From Bradyrhizobium guangdongense (lineage in GTDB: Bacteria > Pseudomonadota > Alphaproteobacteria > Rhizobiales > Xanthobacteraceae), in assembly GCF_004114975.1 (NCBI RefSeq), contig NZ_CP030052.1, positions 558,001 to 622,000 on the forward strand: a DNA stretch of 64,000 nt, in the 5' to 3' direction. The notes under the pieces were generated by a model. It was not told the DNA's origin. It was given only the letters and a program-made list of their open reading frames with translations, and searched no databases. The position numbers were made by a program, and so were the translations under genes. Below are positions 16,358-25,020 of the stretch, piece by piece (within the stretch, counting starts at the first letter, position 1; each line of letters starts with the position of its first letter).

Positions 16358-17581
16358 ATGACTGTACCGAGCGCCTGTGCTTCGACCGCCGGTCCAATGG
16401 CCATTCCACACCTTGACGTCGACCCCTTCGCGATCTCGTTCTTCGACGATCCCTATCCGACCCATGAAAGGCTGCGAGAGGCCGGCCCTGTCGTCTATCT
16501 CGATAAATGGAACGTCTACGGCGTGGCGCGTTATGCCGAGGTCTATTCAGTCCTCAACGATCCCCAGACCTTCTGTTCCAGCCGCGGCGTCGGTCTTTCC
16601 GACTTCAAGAAGGAAAAGCCCTGGCGGCCGCCGAGCCTGATCCTGGAGGCCGATCCCCCCGCGCACACCCGCACCCGCGCCGTGCTGTCAAAGGTGCTGT
16701 CGCCCGCGACCATGAAGCGGATCCGCGACGGCTTCGCTTTGGCGGCCGAAGCCAAGATCGACGAGCTGCTGCAGCGGCGCAAATTCGATGCGGTCGCCGA
16801 TCTCGCAGAGGCCTATCCGTTGTCTGTATTTCCGGATGCGCTCGGACTGAAGGCGGAAGGGCGCGAGCACCTGATTCCTTATGCTGGTCTCGTCTTCAAT
16901 GCCTTCGGCCCGCCAAACGAGCTACGTCAGACCGCAATCGAGCGATCGGCGCCGCACCAGGCCTATGTCGCCGAGCAGTGCCAGCGACCGAATCTTAAGC
17001 CTGGCGGCTTTGGCGCCTGTATCCATGCGTTCTCCGACACTGGCGAGATCACGTCGGATGAGGCGCCGTTGCTCGTGCGCTCACTGCTGTCCGCAGGCCT
17101 CGACACCACAGTCTATGGCATCGGAGCCGCTCTCTATTGCCTGGCACGCTTTCCGAAGGAATTCGCGCGGCTGCGGGCCGATCCGTCGCTGGCGCGCAAC
17201 GCCTTCGAGGAAGCCGTTCGCTTCGAAAGCCCGGTGCAGACCTTCTTCCGCACCACGACGCGCGAGGTCGAGATCGGCGGCACGCGCGTCGGCGAGGGCG
17301 AGAAGGTCCTGATGTTCCTCGGCGCGGCGAACCGCGACCCGCGCCGCTGGATCGAGTCCGATCGCTACGACATCACCCGCAAGACTTCGGGCCATGTCGG
17401 CTTCGGCTCCGGCATTCACATGTGCGTTGGCCAGTTGGTAGCGCGGCTCGAAGGTGAGGTGGTGCTGTCCGCGATCGCGCGAAGGGTTGCATCGATCGAA
17501 ATCTCCGGTCCCGTCGAGCGCCGCTACAACAACACGCTGCGCGGGCTAGAGAGCCTGCCGATATCCATCACCCCGGCCTGA
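16358..17581 (+). CDS. Cytochrome P450, CYP199A family (para-substituted benzoate oxidation)
   Basis: A 407-aa class I bacterial P450. The haem ligand is C356 in GFGSGIHMCVGQ; the I-helix acid-alcohol pair is D249-T250 in SAGLDTT. It strongly resembles CYP199A2/A4 of Rhodopseudomonas palustris, which demethylate 4-methoxybenzoate. With a two-residue offset, residues recalled as the CYP199A4 carboxylate pocket are conserved: R90, S93, R241, S242 and S245, with F180, F183 and F296 lining the site. The codon after the catalytic threonines encodes V-Y rather than the V-N I recall. The ferredoxin gene 12 bases downstream is frameshifted. Confidence 0.92.
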   Translation: MTVPSACASTAGPMAIPHLDVDPFAISFFDDPYPTHERLREAGPVVYLDKWNVYGVARYAEVYSVLNDPQTFCSSRGVGLSDFKKEKPWRPPSLILEADPPAHTRTRAVLSKVLSPATMKRIRDGFALAAEAKIDELLQRRKFDAVADLAEAYPLSVFPDALGLKAEGREHLIPYAGLVFNAFGPPNELRQTAIERSAPHQAYVAEQCQRPNLKPGGFGACIHAFSDTGEITSDEAPLLVRSLLSAGLDTTVYGIGAALYCLARFPKEFARLRADPSLARNAFEEAVRFESPVQTFFRTTTREVEIGGTRVGEGEKVLMFLGAANRDPRRWIESDRYDITRKTSGHVGFGSGIHMCVGQLVARLEGEVVLSAIARRVASIEISGPVERRYNNTLRGLESLPISITPA

Positions 17582-17593
17582 CGAGGACCTTTG

Positions 17594-17918
17594 ATGCCAG
17601 CCATTACTTTCGTTCATTCCAACGGCAATAGCGATCACCTCGACGCCAGCGACGGGGAGAGTGCGATGCAGGCGGCAACCCGCTACGGCCTCGACGGCAT
17701 CCTCGCCGAGTGCGGCGGCAACGCCATGTGCGCGACCTGCCATGTCTATGTCGACGACGCCCTGGCTGGCGCGATTGCCGGCCGTCCGCGACGACGAGGA
17801 CGCGCTGCTCGATGGCACCGCCGCGGAGCGGCGGCCGACGAGCCGGCTGTCCTGCCAGATCAGGATCACGTCTGAGCTCGACGGTCTCGTGCTGCGTCTG
17901 CCGGAGCGGCAGGTCTAG
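17594..17918 (+). pseudogene. [2Fe-2S] ferredoxin (palustrisredoxin-like), frameshifted
   Basis: Electron donor of the adjacent P450 by position. From ATG 17594 the frame reads through AECGGNAMCATCHVYVDDA, giving three of the four cluster cysteines, then shifts at the CCC run 17760-17762. Removing one C restores AWLARLPAVRDDEDALLDG, continuing through RLSCQI (the fourth cysteine) to PERQV and TAG at 17916-17918. As written, the frame from the ATG instead ends at 17875, lacks the fourth cysteine and cannot bind the cluster. It is either a real +1 mutation or a sequencing error in a short homopolymer. Confidence 0.88.
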
Positions 17919-17968
17919 GTTCCAGTTTTCGGCAACGACCGACTCGCGGGAGTGAGGGAGGACAAAGA

Positions 17969-19180
17969 ATGAAGCACCTGGGGTGGACCATTGCGCTTGC
18001 CGCAAGCTTTTGGGTCGGCGCCGCGAACGCGGAGATTTCGGATGGCGTCGTGCGTATCGGCGTGCTCAACGACATCTCCGGCATATTCCAAGACACCAAC
18101 GGCATGGGCTCGGTCGAAGCCGCACGCATGGCGGCGGAAGATTTCGCCGGCGGCGGCAAGGACGTCAAGGTTGAAATCGTCTACGCCGATCATCAGAACA
18201 AGGCGGACGTCGGCTCGGCCATTGCGCGAAAATGGCTCGATGTTGAAGGTGTCGATGCCATCGTCGACGTGCCGAACTCGGCGGTGGGCCTTTCCATCAA
18301 CAATGTGCTACGCGACAGCCGGATGACGTTCCTGGCGTCCTCCACCGCGAGCGCCGACCTAACCGGCAAGGCCTGCTCGCCCAACACCATCCAATGGGTC
18401 AACGACACCTGGGCGACCGGCAACACCACGGCGGCGGCAATGATGTCGCACGGCGGCAAGGAGTGGTACTTCCTCACCGTCGATTACGCGCTCGGTAAAG
18501 GCATCGAGGCGGAAGCGCAGAAATATATCGAGGCGCATGGCGGCAAGGTGATCGGCTCCTCCAAGCATCCACTCGGCACTTCTGACTTCGCCTCCTTCCT
18601 GCTTCAGGCGCAGGGCTCGAAAGCCCAGGTGATCGGGCTTGCCAATGCAGGCGGCGACACCATCAACGCGGTGAAGCAGGCGGCTGAGTTCGGTATCCAG
18701 CAGAGCGGACAGAAGCTCGTTGCCTTCCTCCTCTTCATCAACGACGTCCACGGAATGGGATTGAAGGTCGCTCAAGGACTGCAACTCATGGAGGCTTTTT
18801 ACTGGGACATGAACGACGACACCCGTGCCTTCGCCAAACGCTTTGCGGCACGCCCCGGCATGAACGGCAAAATGCCGAGCGGCAATCAAGCCGGCGTCTA
18901 CGCCTCCACGCTCGCCTACCTCAACGCGGTCGCCGCTACTGGCAGCGACAACGCCAAGGACGTCGTGCCGCAGATGAAGACGTTCAAAGGCCACGATAGG
19001 CTTTTCGGCGATACCGCGATCCGTCAGGATGGCCGCGTCGTGCATCCGATGTACCTGTTCGAGGTCAAGAAGCCGGAGGAGACGAAATATCCGTACGATT
19101 ATTACAAGCTTGTTTCGACGATCCCGGCAGACCAGGCGTTCCGGCCAATGGTGGAGGGCGGCTGTGCGTTGGTGAAGTAG
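17969..19180 (+). CDS. ABC transporter substrate-binding protein, branched-chain amino acid/aromatic acid type
   Basis: A 403-aa periplasmic protein with a signal peptide (cleavage likely after GAANA, residue 21) and the Peripla_BP_6 fold: VRIGVLNDISGIF, GMGSVEAARMAAED and VDAIVDVPNSAVGLS. LivK-type proteins of this class often bind aromatic acids in Bradyrhizobium and Rhodopseudomonas. It lies 50 bases after the ferredoxin, so it probably captures the P450 substrate. No permease or ATPase genes follow, so it must share a transporter encoded elsewhere. Substrate is inferred. Confidence 0.85.
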   Translation: MKHLGWTIALAASFWVGAANAEISDGVVRIGVLNDISGIFQDTNGMGSVEAARMAAEDFAGGGKDVKVEIVYADHQNKADVGSAIARKWLDVEGVDAIVDVPNSAVGLSINNVLRDSRMTFLASSTASADLTGKACSPNTIQWVNDTWATGNTTAAAMMSHGGKEWYFLTVDYALGKGIEAEAQKYIEAHGGKVIGSSKHPLGTSDFASFLLQAQGSKAQVIGLANAGGDTINAVKQAAEFGIQQSGQKLVAFLLFINDVHGMGLKVAQGLQLMEAFYWDMNDDTRAFAKRFAARPGMNGKMPSGNQAGVYASTLAYLNAVAATGSDNAKDVVPQMKTFKGHDRLFGDTAIRQDGRVVHPMYLFEVKKPEETKYPYDYYKLVSTIPADQAFRPMVEGGCALVK

Positions 19181-19441
19181 GGAGCGCTGCCGAGTAACCA
19201 GGACATTGGCACGCTTCACGTTTTGGTGCGGCGTTTCCAGCCTGCAGGAAGTACCTGCGAACTGGCTGGTTGGTAGCGGCCGGGGTTGCGATTTCGCTGT
19301 CCGGGCTGCGCCGCGAGCCATGATCTCAAGAGCGCATATCCGTGACTCCGCCCGGTGTCCTTATCTCAAGAGTTCACCTGGCTCTGCGGTTGTTCTGGCG
19401 TGAAGACGCCGCAGCAAGCTTTAACAGAGGCAGAAACGCGC

Positions 19442-20107
19442 TCAATTGGCGCAGCGCGCTTCCAGCGCGTCGACAAAGGAACGGTCCCAGCGGCCCTCGC
19501 GAATGGCCTGCATCGTCGCCTCCTCCTTCTGATGTTGAGCCATCGCCTTCTCGATCACGCTTGCGGCAAGACCGGGCGGGAAGGCGAGAAGTCCATCTTG
19601 GTCCCCGACGATCACGTCTCCCGGATTGACCACCATACCGCCGACCGTGATCGGCACGTTGATCTCCCCTGGACCGTCCTTGTAGGGGCCGCGGTGGTTC
19701 ACGCCGCGGGCATAAACGGGAAAAGCTCGTGCGCCGATTTCGGCCGCGTCCCGAATGGCGCCATCGAGCACCATGCCGGCGAGACCCAGCGAAGCGGCGG
19801 CGAAGGTCATGATGCCACCGACCAGAGCGTTGGTAGTGTCTCCGCCGGCATCGACCACCATGACGTCTCCGGGCCGGCAGAAATCATAGGCGCGCAGAAT
19901 GGCGAGGTTGTCCCCGCCACGCGTCTTCACGGTCACCGCCGTGCCGGCCATGGGGGCGGGCGAATGGTAGGCGCGAAGACCGATGCTGCCGCAGTTGCGG
20001 TGCAGTTGATCGCTCAGCAGCGCCACCGCGATGCTCCGCAGCTTGGCGACGGTGGACGGGTCGACCTGGGGAGCGGAGGGGTTTCTGACGATTCCGGGAT
20101 TGGTCAT
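19442..20107 (-). CDS. RraA-family protein (4-hydroxy-4-methyl-2-oxoglutarate aldolase-like)
   Basis: A 221-aa RraA/HMG-aldolase fold protein. GGDNLAILRA, PGDVMVVDAGGD, GMVLDGAIRDA and the C-terminal VNPGDVIVGDQDGLL motifs mark the family, with the catalytic Arg-Asp of the IRDA segment present. Enzymatic members cleave 4-hydroxy-2-oxo acids or decarboxylate oxaloacetate; other members inhibit RNase E. Its place beside an aminotransferase, which can make 2-oxo acids, favours an aldolase role. It is downstream of the aminotransferase on the same strand (26-base gap), probably one operon. Confidence 0.82.
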   Translation of the reverse strand: MTNPGIVRNPSAPQVDPSTVAKLRSIAVALLSDQLHRNCGSIGLRAYHSPAPMAGTAVTVKTRGGDNLAILRAYDFCRPGDVMVVDAGGDTTNALVGGIMTFAAASLGLAGMVLDGAIRDAAEIGARAFPVYARGVNHRGPYKDGPGEINVPITVGGMVVNPGDVIVGDQDGLLAFPPGLAASVIEKAMAQHQKEEATMQAIREGRWDRSFVDALEARCAN

Positions 20108-20133
20108 GGAGGATGCTTTCGATCAATTTCAGG

Positions 20134-21342
20134 TTAGTGCAGCTCGGCAACTGCACGGGCGATGCGATCCGTGCCTTCGTCGAGCGCCGCTTGCGATGTC
20201 GCGATCGAGGCACGGAAGAATGGCGACAGACCGTAGGCGGTGCCCTGGACGACGGCCACGCCGGCCGCCTCCAACAAGTACATCACGACGTCACTGTCGC
20301 TCTCGAGGCGAGTCCCGGCCGGCGTTGTCCGGCCGATCAGGCCTGCACAATTGACGTAGAGATAAAACGCTCCGTCGGGCGGCCGGCAACTCAGCCCGGG
20401 GATCGCGTTGATACGCGCGAGCGTGCGATCGCGACGCGCCCGATAAGTCGCAACGGTCTCGCCAACGAAGCTCTGGTCGCCGGTGAGCGCCGCGACCGCC
20501 GCCGCCTGGCTGATCGAGCAGGCATTGCCCGAGGCCTGCGACAGCAGCGTATTCAGCGCGCCGACGAGGTCCGCGGGGCCGGCGATCCAGCCGATGCGCC
20601 AGCCGGTCATCGCATAGGTCTTGGATACGCCGTTGATGGCGAGGACGCGCTCACGCAGCTCGGGTGCTGCGTTGAGCAGATGCGGCGTACTCTCGCCGTC
20701 GAAACGGATGTGTTCGTAGATGTCGTCGGTCATGACCAGCACATGCGGATGGCGGGCGAGAACCTCGGCAATCCCGCGATATTCCGCTGCGGAATAGCTT
20801 GCGCCGGTCGGGTTCGATGGCGAGTTGATCAACAGCCAGCGCGTCTTCTCCGAGATCGCCGCCTCCAGCTGGGCCGGCGAGATCTTGAAGCTCTGGCTTT
20901 CCGGACAGGCCACGATCTTAGGTATTCCTTCGCAGGCGAGCACCATGTCCGGATAGGACACCCAATAGGGCGCTGGGATGATCACCTCGTCGCCGGCCTC
21001 GAGGGTCGCTTCGAGCGCGCTGTAAATGGCGCTCTTGGCGCCGTTGGTGACGACGATCTCCGCGGGATCGTAGACGAGGCCGTTTTCGCGCTTCAGCTTG
21101 GCGACGATCGCCTGGCGCAGCTCCAGCGTGCCGGCAAGCACCGTGTACCGCGTCTCTCCCTTCTCCATCGCCCAGACGGCGGCAGTGCGAATATGCGCGG
21201 GCGTGTCGAAATCCGGCTCGCCGACCACAAGGCTGACGATGCTCTTGCCCTCGCGCTTGAGCGCGCTCGCCCGATCCGCAGCCGCCGTGCTGGGCGAAGG
21301 CTTGATGCGTCTGACGCGCGCGGAAATACGAGAACGGTTCAT
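20134..21342 (-). CDS. PLP-dependent aminotransferase, class I (aspartate/aromatic type)
   Basis: A 402-aa fold-type I aminotransferase. The N-terminal arm has VSLVVGEPDFDTP, the cofactor region SPSNPTGASYS, and the PLP lysine lies in GVSKTYAMTGWRIGW; the R at RIGWIAG and a C-terminal PPDGAFYLYVN complete the family pattern of 1-gamma AATases. It transfers amino groups to 2-oxo acids; the specific substrate cannot be read from sequence. It is divergent from a Nac-like regulator, with a matching ATA-N9-TAT site in the shared promoter, and is followed by the RraA gene. Confidence 0.88.
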   Translation of the reverse strand: MNRSRISARVRRIKPSPSTAAADRASALKREGKSIVSLVVGEPDFDTPAHIRTAAVWAMEKGETRYTVLAGTLELRQAIVAKLKRENGLVYDPAEIVVTNGAKSAIYSALEATLEAGDEVIIPAPYWVSYPDMVLACEGIPKIVACPESQSFKISPAQLEAAISEKTRWLLINSPSNPTGASYSAAEYRGIAEVLARHPHVLVMTDDIYEHIRFDGESTPHLLNAAPELRERVLAINGVSKTYAMTGWRIGWIAGPADLVGALNTLLSQASGNACSISQAAAVAALTGDQSFVGETVATYRARRDRTLARINAIPGLSCRPPDGAFYLYVNCAGLIGRTTPAGTRLESDSDVVMYLLEAAGVAVVQGTAYGLSPFFRASIATSQAALDEGTDRIARAVAELH

Positions 21343-21421
21343 GGCAATTGACCCCGGTCTGGAGAGGTGCGACGCTAAAGACAGCCGCCGGCGCTGACCA
21401 ACACGAGTTCAATCTGGCCTG

Positions 21422-21436
21422 ATAGGCATATCTTAT
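21422..21436. promoter_or_regulatory. ATA-N9-TAT site between aminotransferase and Nac-like gene
   Basis: ATAGGCATATCTTAT fits exactly the ATA-N9-TAT consensus reported for the LysR regulator Nac of enteric bacteria. It lies 80 bases upstream of the aminotransferase start and about 80 bases upstream of the Nac-like gene, in their 172-base divergent region. Autoregulation and control of the aminotransferase-rraA pair are inferred. Confidence 0.5.
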
Positions 21437-21514
21437 GGTTGGATTCCTCCTCGGCGCCCCGTTGAATGCCGCGCAGCCGGGAAGGCCGCTGCGCCGATCG
21501 ATCCGAGGGACAAG

Positions 21515-22453
21515 GTGAATCTGAGGCGTCTTCAGTATTTCGTGAAGATCGTCGACGTCGGCAGCCTGACGCAGGCCGCCGATGTGCTCCATGTCGCGCA
21601 GCCGGCGCTCAGCCAGCAGCTCGCGACCTTGGAGGGCGAGGTCCGCCAGCAGCTCCTGGTGCGCACCAAAAGCGGCGTCGTGCCCACGGAAGCGGGCAAG
21701 GTGCTGTATCGCCACGCGCAGCTCATCTTGCGTCAATGCGAGCAGGCGCGCGCCGATATGAGCGCGGCGGCCAAGAGCATCTCCGGTGCGGTCGCCGTCG
21801 GACTTGCGCCTGGAACGGCCGCGGCCGGACTCGCGCTGCCGCTGCTGCGGACCGTGCGCGCCCGCCACCCTGGCATCCTGCTCTACCTCAACGAGACCTA
21901 CGGAACGACGCTCTCGGAGCTCGTCATGAACGGCCGGATGGATCTCGCCGTGCTCTACGGCGGCAAGACGGCCGTTCATGGCCTCTCGTTCGTGCCGCTG
22001 CTGCGCGAACAGCTCTACGTGGTCGGCCCCGCCAGCATGATGGCCCCGCCGGGCGAGATCAGCGTGCCAGCGCTGGCCGACATGGATCTCTATCTCGCCC
22101 GTCCCTACAACGTCGTGCGCAAGATGGTGAACGAAGCCTTTGCGGCGATCGGTCAGGCGCCGAAGGTCGTCGCGGAAATCGAATCGGCGAGCACATTGAC
22201 GGCGGTGATCGCCGACGGGCTCGGCGCGACGATCCTGCCGGAATCGATGGCCCGACAGGTGGCGGGCTCCTGCGGCGGCTGGCAGTCCCGCATCGTCGAT
22301 CCGATCATCGAGGCGCCGTTGGCATTGTGCCAGTCCGATCATTTGCCGCTATCGGAGCCGGCCCAGGCCATCAAGGAAATCCTGCTCGAGCTCGTTGCTG
22401 GGCTGCCTGGCAATCTCGTCGTCGCCGAGGAGCGGGCGCAGAAAGCGTCATAG
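21515..22453 (+). CDS. LysR-family regulator, Nac-like
   Basis: A 312-aa LysR protein starting at GTG 21515. The N-terminal helix-turn-helix LRRLQYFVKIVDVGSLTQAA, then VAQPALSQQLATLEGE, resembles enteric Nac (nitrogen assimilation control) far more than typical catabolic LysR proteins, and the similarity continues in the effector domain (GLAPGTAAAGLALPLL, IESASTLTAVIADGLG, LPES). Nac needs no small effector in enterics. Here it is the first + strand gene before a carboxylase/oxoprolinase-like cluster, so it may tune use of nitrogenous compounds. Confidence 0.85.
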   Translation: MNLRRLQYFVKIVDVGSLTQAADVLHVAQPALSQQLATLEGEVRQQLLVRTKSGVVPTEAGKVLYRHAQLILRQCEQARADMSAAAKSISGAVAVGLAPGTAAAGLALPLLRTVRARHPGILLYLNETYGTTLSELVMNGRMDLAVLYGGKTAVHGLSFVPLLREQLYVVGPASMMAPPGEISVPALADMDLYLARPYNVVRKMVNEAFAAIGQAPKVVAEIESASTLTAVIADGLGATILPESMARQVAGSCGGWQSRIVDPIIEAPLALCQSDHLPLSEPAQAIKEILLELVAGLPGNLVVAEERAQKAS

Positions 22454-22566
22454 CGCTCTCTTATATGGGCAAAGCCAAACCGTCTTGGTCGGGGAAGACC
22501 GCCAGCGGTAGCGTTCGTCGGTAGGTAGCGACGCCGCGGGCGCCGACCTCGACGAACGGCCGGAGC

Positions 22567-23007
22567 ATGGATCTCGATCGTATCAAGTCACTGATTGACG
22601 CCATGGCGGCTTCCGATCTGGCCGAGATGGAGTTCAGCCAGGGCGGCATGTCATTGCGGCTGGTGCGCCGACCGCAGCCGACCGAATCGCGGCCGGCGGT
22701 GCCAGTGGTCGCCGCCACGGCGCGCCCCCCGAGCCGTCCCGAGCCTGCGCAACCGGCACCGGTCAACGCCGCGGCGGATGGCGTCGTCGCGCCGCTGTTT
22801 GGCGTTGCCTATCTGCAGCCCGATCCTGACGCGCCGCCCTTCGTCACGGTGGCCCAGGCGATCACCGCCGGCACGACATTGTGCGTCATCGAAGCCATGA
22901 AGATGTTTCACGAGGTCCGTGCCGATCGGGACGGCGCCGTGATCGCAATTCTCGTCTCCACCGGGCAGGAGGTCGAGGCCGGGCAAGAACTGATGCGGAT
23001 CAGGTAG
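22567..23007 (+). CDS. Biotin carboxyl carrier protein (AccB-like)
   Basis: A 146-aa BCCP: an N-terminal helix (IKSLIDAMAASDLAEMEFSQGG), a Pro/Ala-rich linker (about 45-75) and a C-terminal biotinyl domain with the biotinylation motif EAMKM (Lys at about residue 115). It accepts carboxybiotin from the biotin carboxylase encoded four bases downstream. Several AccB-like proteins exist in bacteria; this one belongs with the PxpBC genes rather than with fatty-acid synthesis genes, so it is probably dedicated to that complex. Confidence 0.88.
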   Translation: MDLDRIKSLIDAMAASDLAEMEFSQGGMSLRLVRRPQPTESRPAVPVVAATARPPSRPEPAQPAPVNAAADGVVAPLFGVAYLQPDPDAPPFVTVAQAITAGTTLCVIEAMKMFHEVRADRDGAVIAILVSTGQEVEAGQELMRIR

Positions 23008-23011
23008 GCAC

Positions 23012-24364
23012 ATGTTCGGCTCGGTCCTCATAGCCAACCGGGGCGAGATCGCGCTGCGCATCCAGCGTGGTTGCCGGCGGCTCGGGCTGCGCACCATCGT
23101 CGTCCATTCGGAGGCCGATCGCGATGCGCCCTACGTGCATCATGCCGACGAGGCCATCTGCATCGGGCCGGCCGCGGCAGCGCAGAGCTATCTCAACCAG
23201 ACGGCGTTGCTGTTCGCCGCCGAGGTCAGCGGAGCGGAGGCGATCCATCCGGGCTACGGGTTCCTGTCCGAGAACCCTGGCTTCGCCGAGCAGGTCGAAG
23301 CTGCCGGCCTGACCTTCATCGGCCCGACGGCCGCGGTGATGCGCGTCATGGGCGACAAGGTCGCGGCCAAGCGGGCGATGCGCGCCGCCGGCGTTCCCTG
23401 CGTACCCGGTCCGGATGCGGCGCTCGGCGACGACCTCGATCTCGCGCGCGCAACCGCGCGGCAGATCGGCTACCCCGTGATCCTGAAAGCGGCGGGCGGC
23501 GGCGGTGGACGCGGCATGCGCATGGTGGAGAGCGAGGCTGGCCTCATCGATGCGATCGCCGTGACGCGGGAAGAGGCGCGGCGCGGCTTCGCCAACAGCG
23601 CGATCTACATCGAGAAATTCCTGCGCCGGCCGCGACATGTCGAGATCCAGGTGATTGCCGATACCCATGGCAATGCCGTCTGGCTCGGCAGCCGCGATTG
23701 CTCGCTGCAGCGACGGCACCAGAAGGTGCTGGAGGAGGCGCCGGCACCGGGACTGGACCAGGACGTGCTGGCGCAGATCGGCGAGCGCTGCGCGGAGGCC
23801 TGCCGGCAGCTCGAATACCGCGGCGTCGGCACGTTCGAGTTCCTCGTCGAGGATGACGCGTTCTACTTCATCGAGATGAATACGCGCCTGCAGGTCGAAC
23901 ACCCCGTCACCGAGATGACCGCTGGGATCGATATCGTCGAGGCGCAGATTCGTGTGGCTCAGGGCGAGGCGCTGCCGTTCGCGCAAGCCGACATCGTCTG
24001 CCGCGGTCATGCCTTCGAATGCCGGATCAACGCCGAAGATCCCGACACGTTCGTGCCGTCCCCCGGTGTGATCACCGCCTGGGAGCTCCCCGGCGGCCCC
24101 GGCGTGCGCATCGATAGCCATGCCAGCAGCGGATATCGCGTGCCGCCATATTACGACTCGCTGATCGGCAAGCTCGTCGTGCACGGCGCGAATCGCGCCG
24201 AGGCCCTGGACCGGCTGCGCATCGCCCTCGACGAAATGCGCGTGGAAGGAATCGCGACCAACCTGCCGCTGCACCGGCGGCTCGTCAGGGATGCCGCGTT
24301 CATCAGGGGCGGCGTCAGCATTCACCATCTCGAGCAGCAGTTGTGCGGGAGCGGCAAGGCATGA
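23012..24364 (+). CDS. Biotin carboxylase subunit (AccC-like)
   Basis: A 450-aa ATP-grasp enzyme that carboxylates biotin from bicarbonate and ATP. Visible are NRGEIALRI, the GYGFLSENP segment, the glycine-rich ATP lid KAAGGGGGRGMRM, EKFLRRPRHVEIQVI, IEMNTRLQVEHPVTE and the C-terminal INAEDP region; length equals E. coli AccC. No acetyl-CoA carboxyltransferase genes are nearby. The stop overlaps the pxpB start, linking this subunit to the PxpB/PxpC pair, homologues of the carboxyltransferase domain of urea carboxylase. Confidence 0.93.
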   Translation: MFGSVLIANRGEIALRIQRGCRRLGLRTIVVHSEADRDAPYVHHADEAICIGPAAAAQSYLNQTALLFAAEVSGAEAIHPGYGFLSENPGFAEQVEAAGLTFIGPTAAVMRVMGDKVAAKRAMRAAGVPCVPGPDAALGDDLDLARATARQIGYPVILKAAGGGGGRGMRMVESEAGLIDAIAVTREEARRGFANSAIYIEKFLRRPRHVEIQVIADTHGNAVWLGSRDCSLQRRHQKVLEEAPAPGLDQDVLAQIGERCAEACRQLEYRGVGTFEFLVEDDAFYFIEMNTRLQVEHPVTEMTAGIDIVEAQIRVAQGEALPFAQADIVCRGHAFECRINAEDPDTFVPSPGVITAWELPGGPGVRIDSHASSGYRVPPYYDSLIGKLVVHGANRAEALDRLRIALDEMRVEGIATNLPLHRRLVRDAAFIRGGVSIHHLEQQLCGSGKA

Positions 24365-25020
24365 CGACGGACCTGCCACAACTCAGCCTGCTGGGAACGA
24401 CCGCGCTGCTGTTCGAAGCTCCGGGCGAGACCTCGCTGACGACGCAGTGCCGCATCTGGGCCCTGGCGCTGGAGGCGGGCCGTCTGCCCGGCGTTCGGGA
24501 GGCCGTGCCGGGCATGAACAACCTCATGATCGCTTTCGCCGAGCCGCCGCGGCACCGGGGACAAATCGAGCACAGACTGATCGAGCTGTGGCACGCCCTC
24601 GAGCCGCTTCCTGTCGCCGGGCGCTGCCTTGATCTGCCGGTGGTCTATGGCGGCGACGGCGGCCCGCACATGGCCGATGTCGTGGCCCACACCGGATTGA
24701 GCGTCGACGATATCGTCGCGATCCACAGCGCACCGACTTACACCGTCTACGCCCTCGGCAGCCATCCCGGGTACTGCTATCTCGGTGGCATGGACCAGCG
24801 CATCGCGACGCCGCGGCGCAAGGTGCCGGTGCTGCGCATCCCACGCGGCGCCGTCTCCATCGGCGGCAGTCAGACCGGCGTCTCTGCCTCCGATGGGCCG
24901 AGCGGCTGGAATACGATCGGCAGCACCGAGGTCGCATTCTTCGATGTCGAGCGCACGCCGCCAGCGCTGCTGCAGCCCGGTGACTGCATCCGCTTCAAAA
25001 CCATCCGGGTGCTGCGATGA
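24361..25020 (+). CDS. pxpB: PxpB / KipI-family protein (carboxyltransferase-domain subunit 1)
   Basis: A 219-aa protein of the AHS1 (KipI, allophanate hydrolase subunit 1) family. Key segments are LPVVYGGDGGPHMADVVA, the SHPGYCYLGGMDQRIATPRR stretch and VPRGAVSIGGSQTG-like loop. PxpB and PxpC form part of the ATP-dependent 5-oxoprolinase PxpABC; the same fold pair is the carboxyltransferase part of urea carboxylase. ATG 24361 overlaps the accC stop and its own stop overlaps pxpC, so the pair is translated together. Confidence 0.86.
   Translation: MTTDLPQLSLLGTTALLFEAPGETSLTTQCRIWALALEAGRLPGVREAVPGMNNLMIAFAEPPRHRGQIEHRLIELWHALEPLPVAGRCLDLPVVYGGDGGPHMADVVAHTGLSVDDIVAIHSAPTYTVYALGSHPGYCYLGGMDQRIATPRRKVPVLRIPRGAVSIGGSQTGVSASDGPSGWNTIGSTEVAFFDVERTPPALLQPGDCIRFKTIRVLR

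Noticed and set aside
15465..16361. 298-codon + strand frame over the marR gene
   Set aside because: Opposite strand of a well-supported MarR protein; composition typical of a shadow frame.
20113..21351. 412-codon + strand frame over the aminotransferase
   Set aside because: The minus-strand aminotransferase has all PLP motifs; the + strand reading has none.
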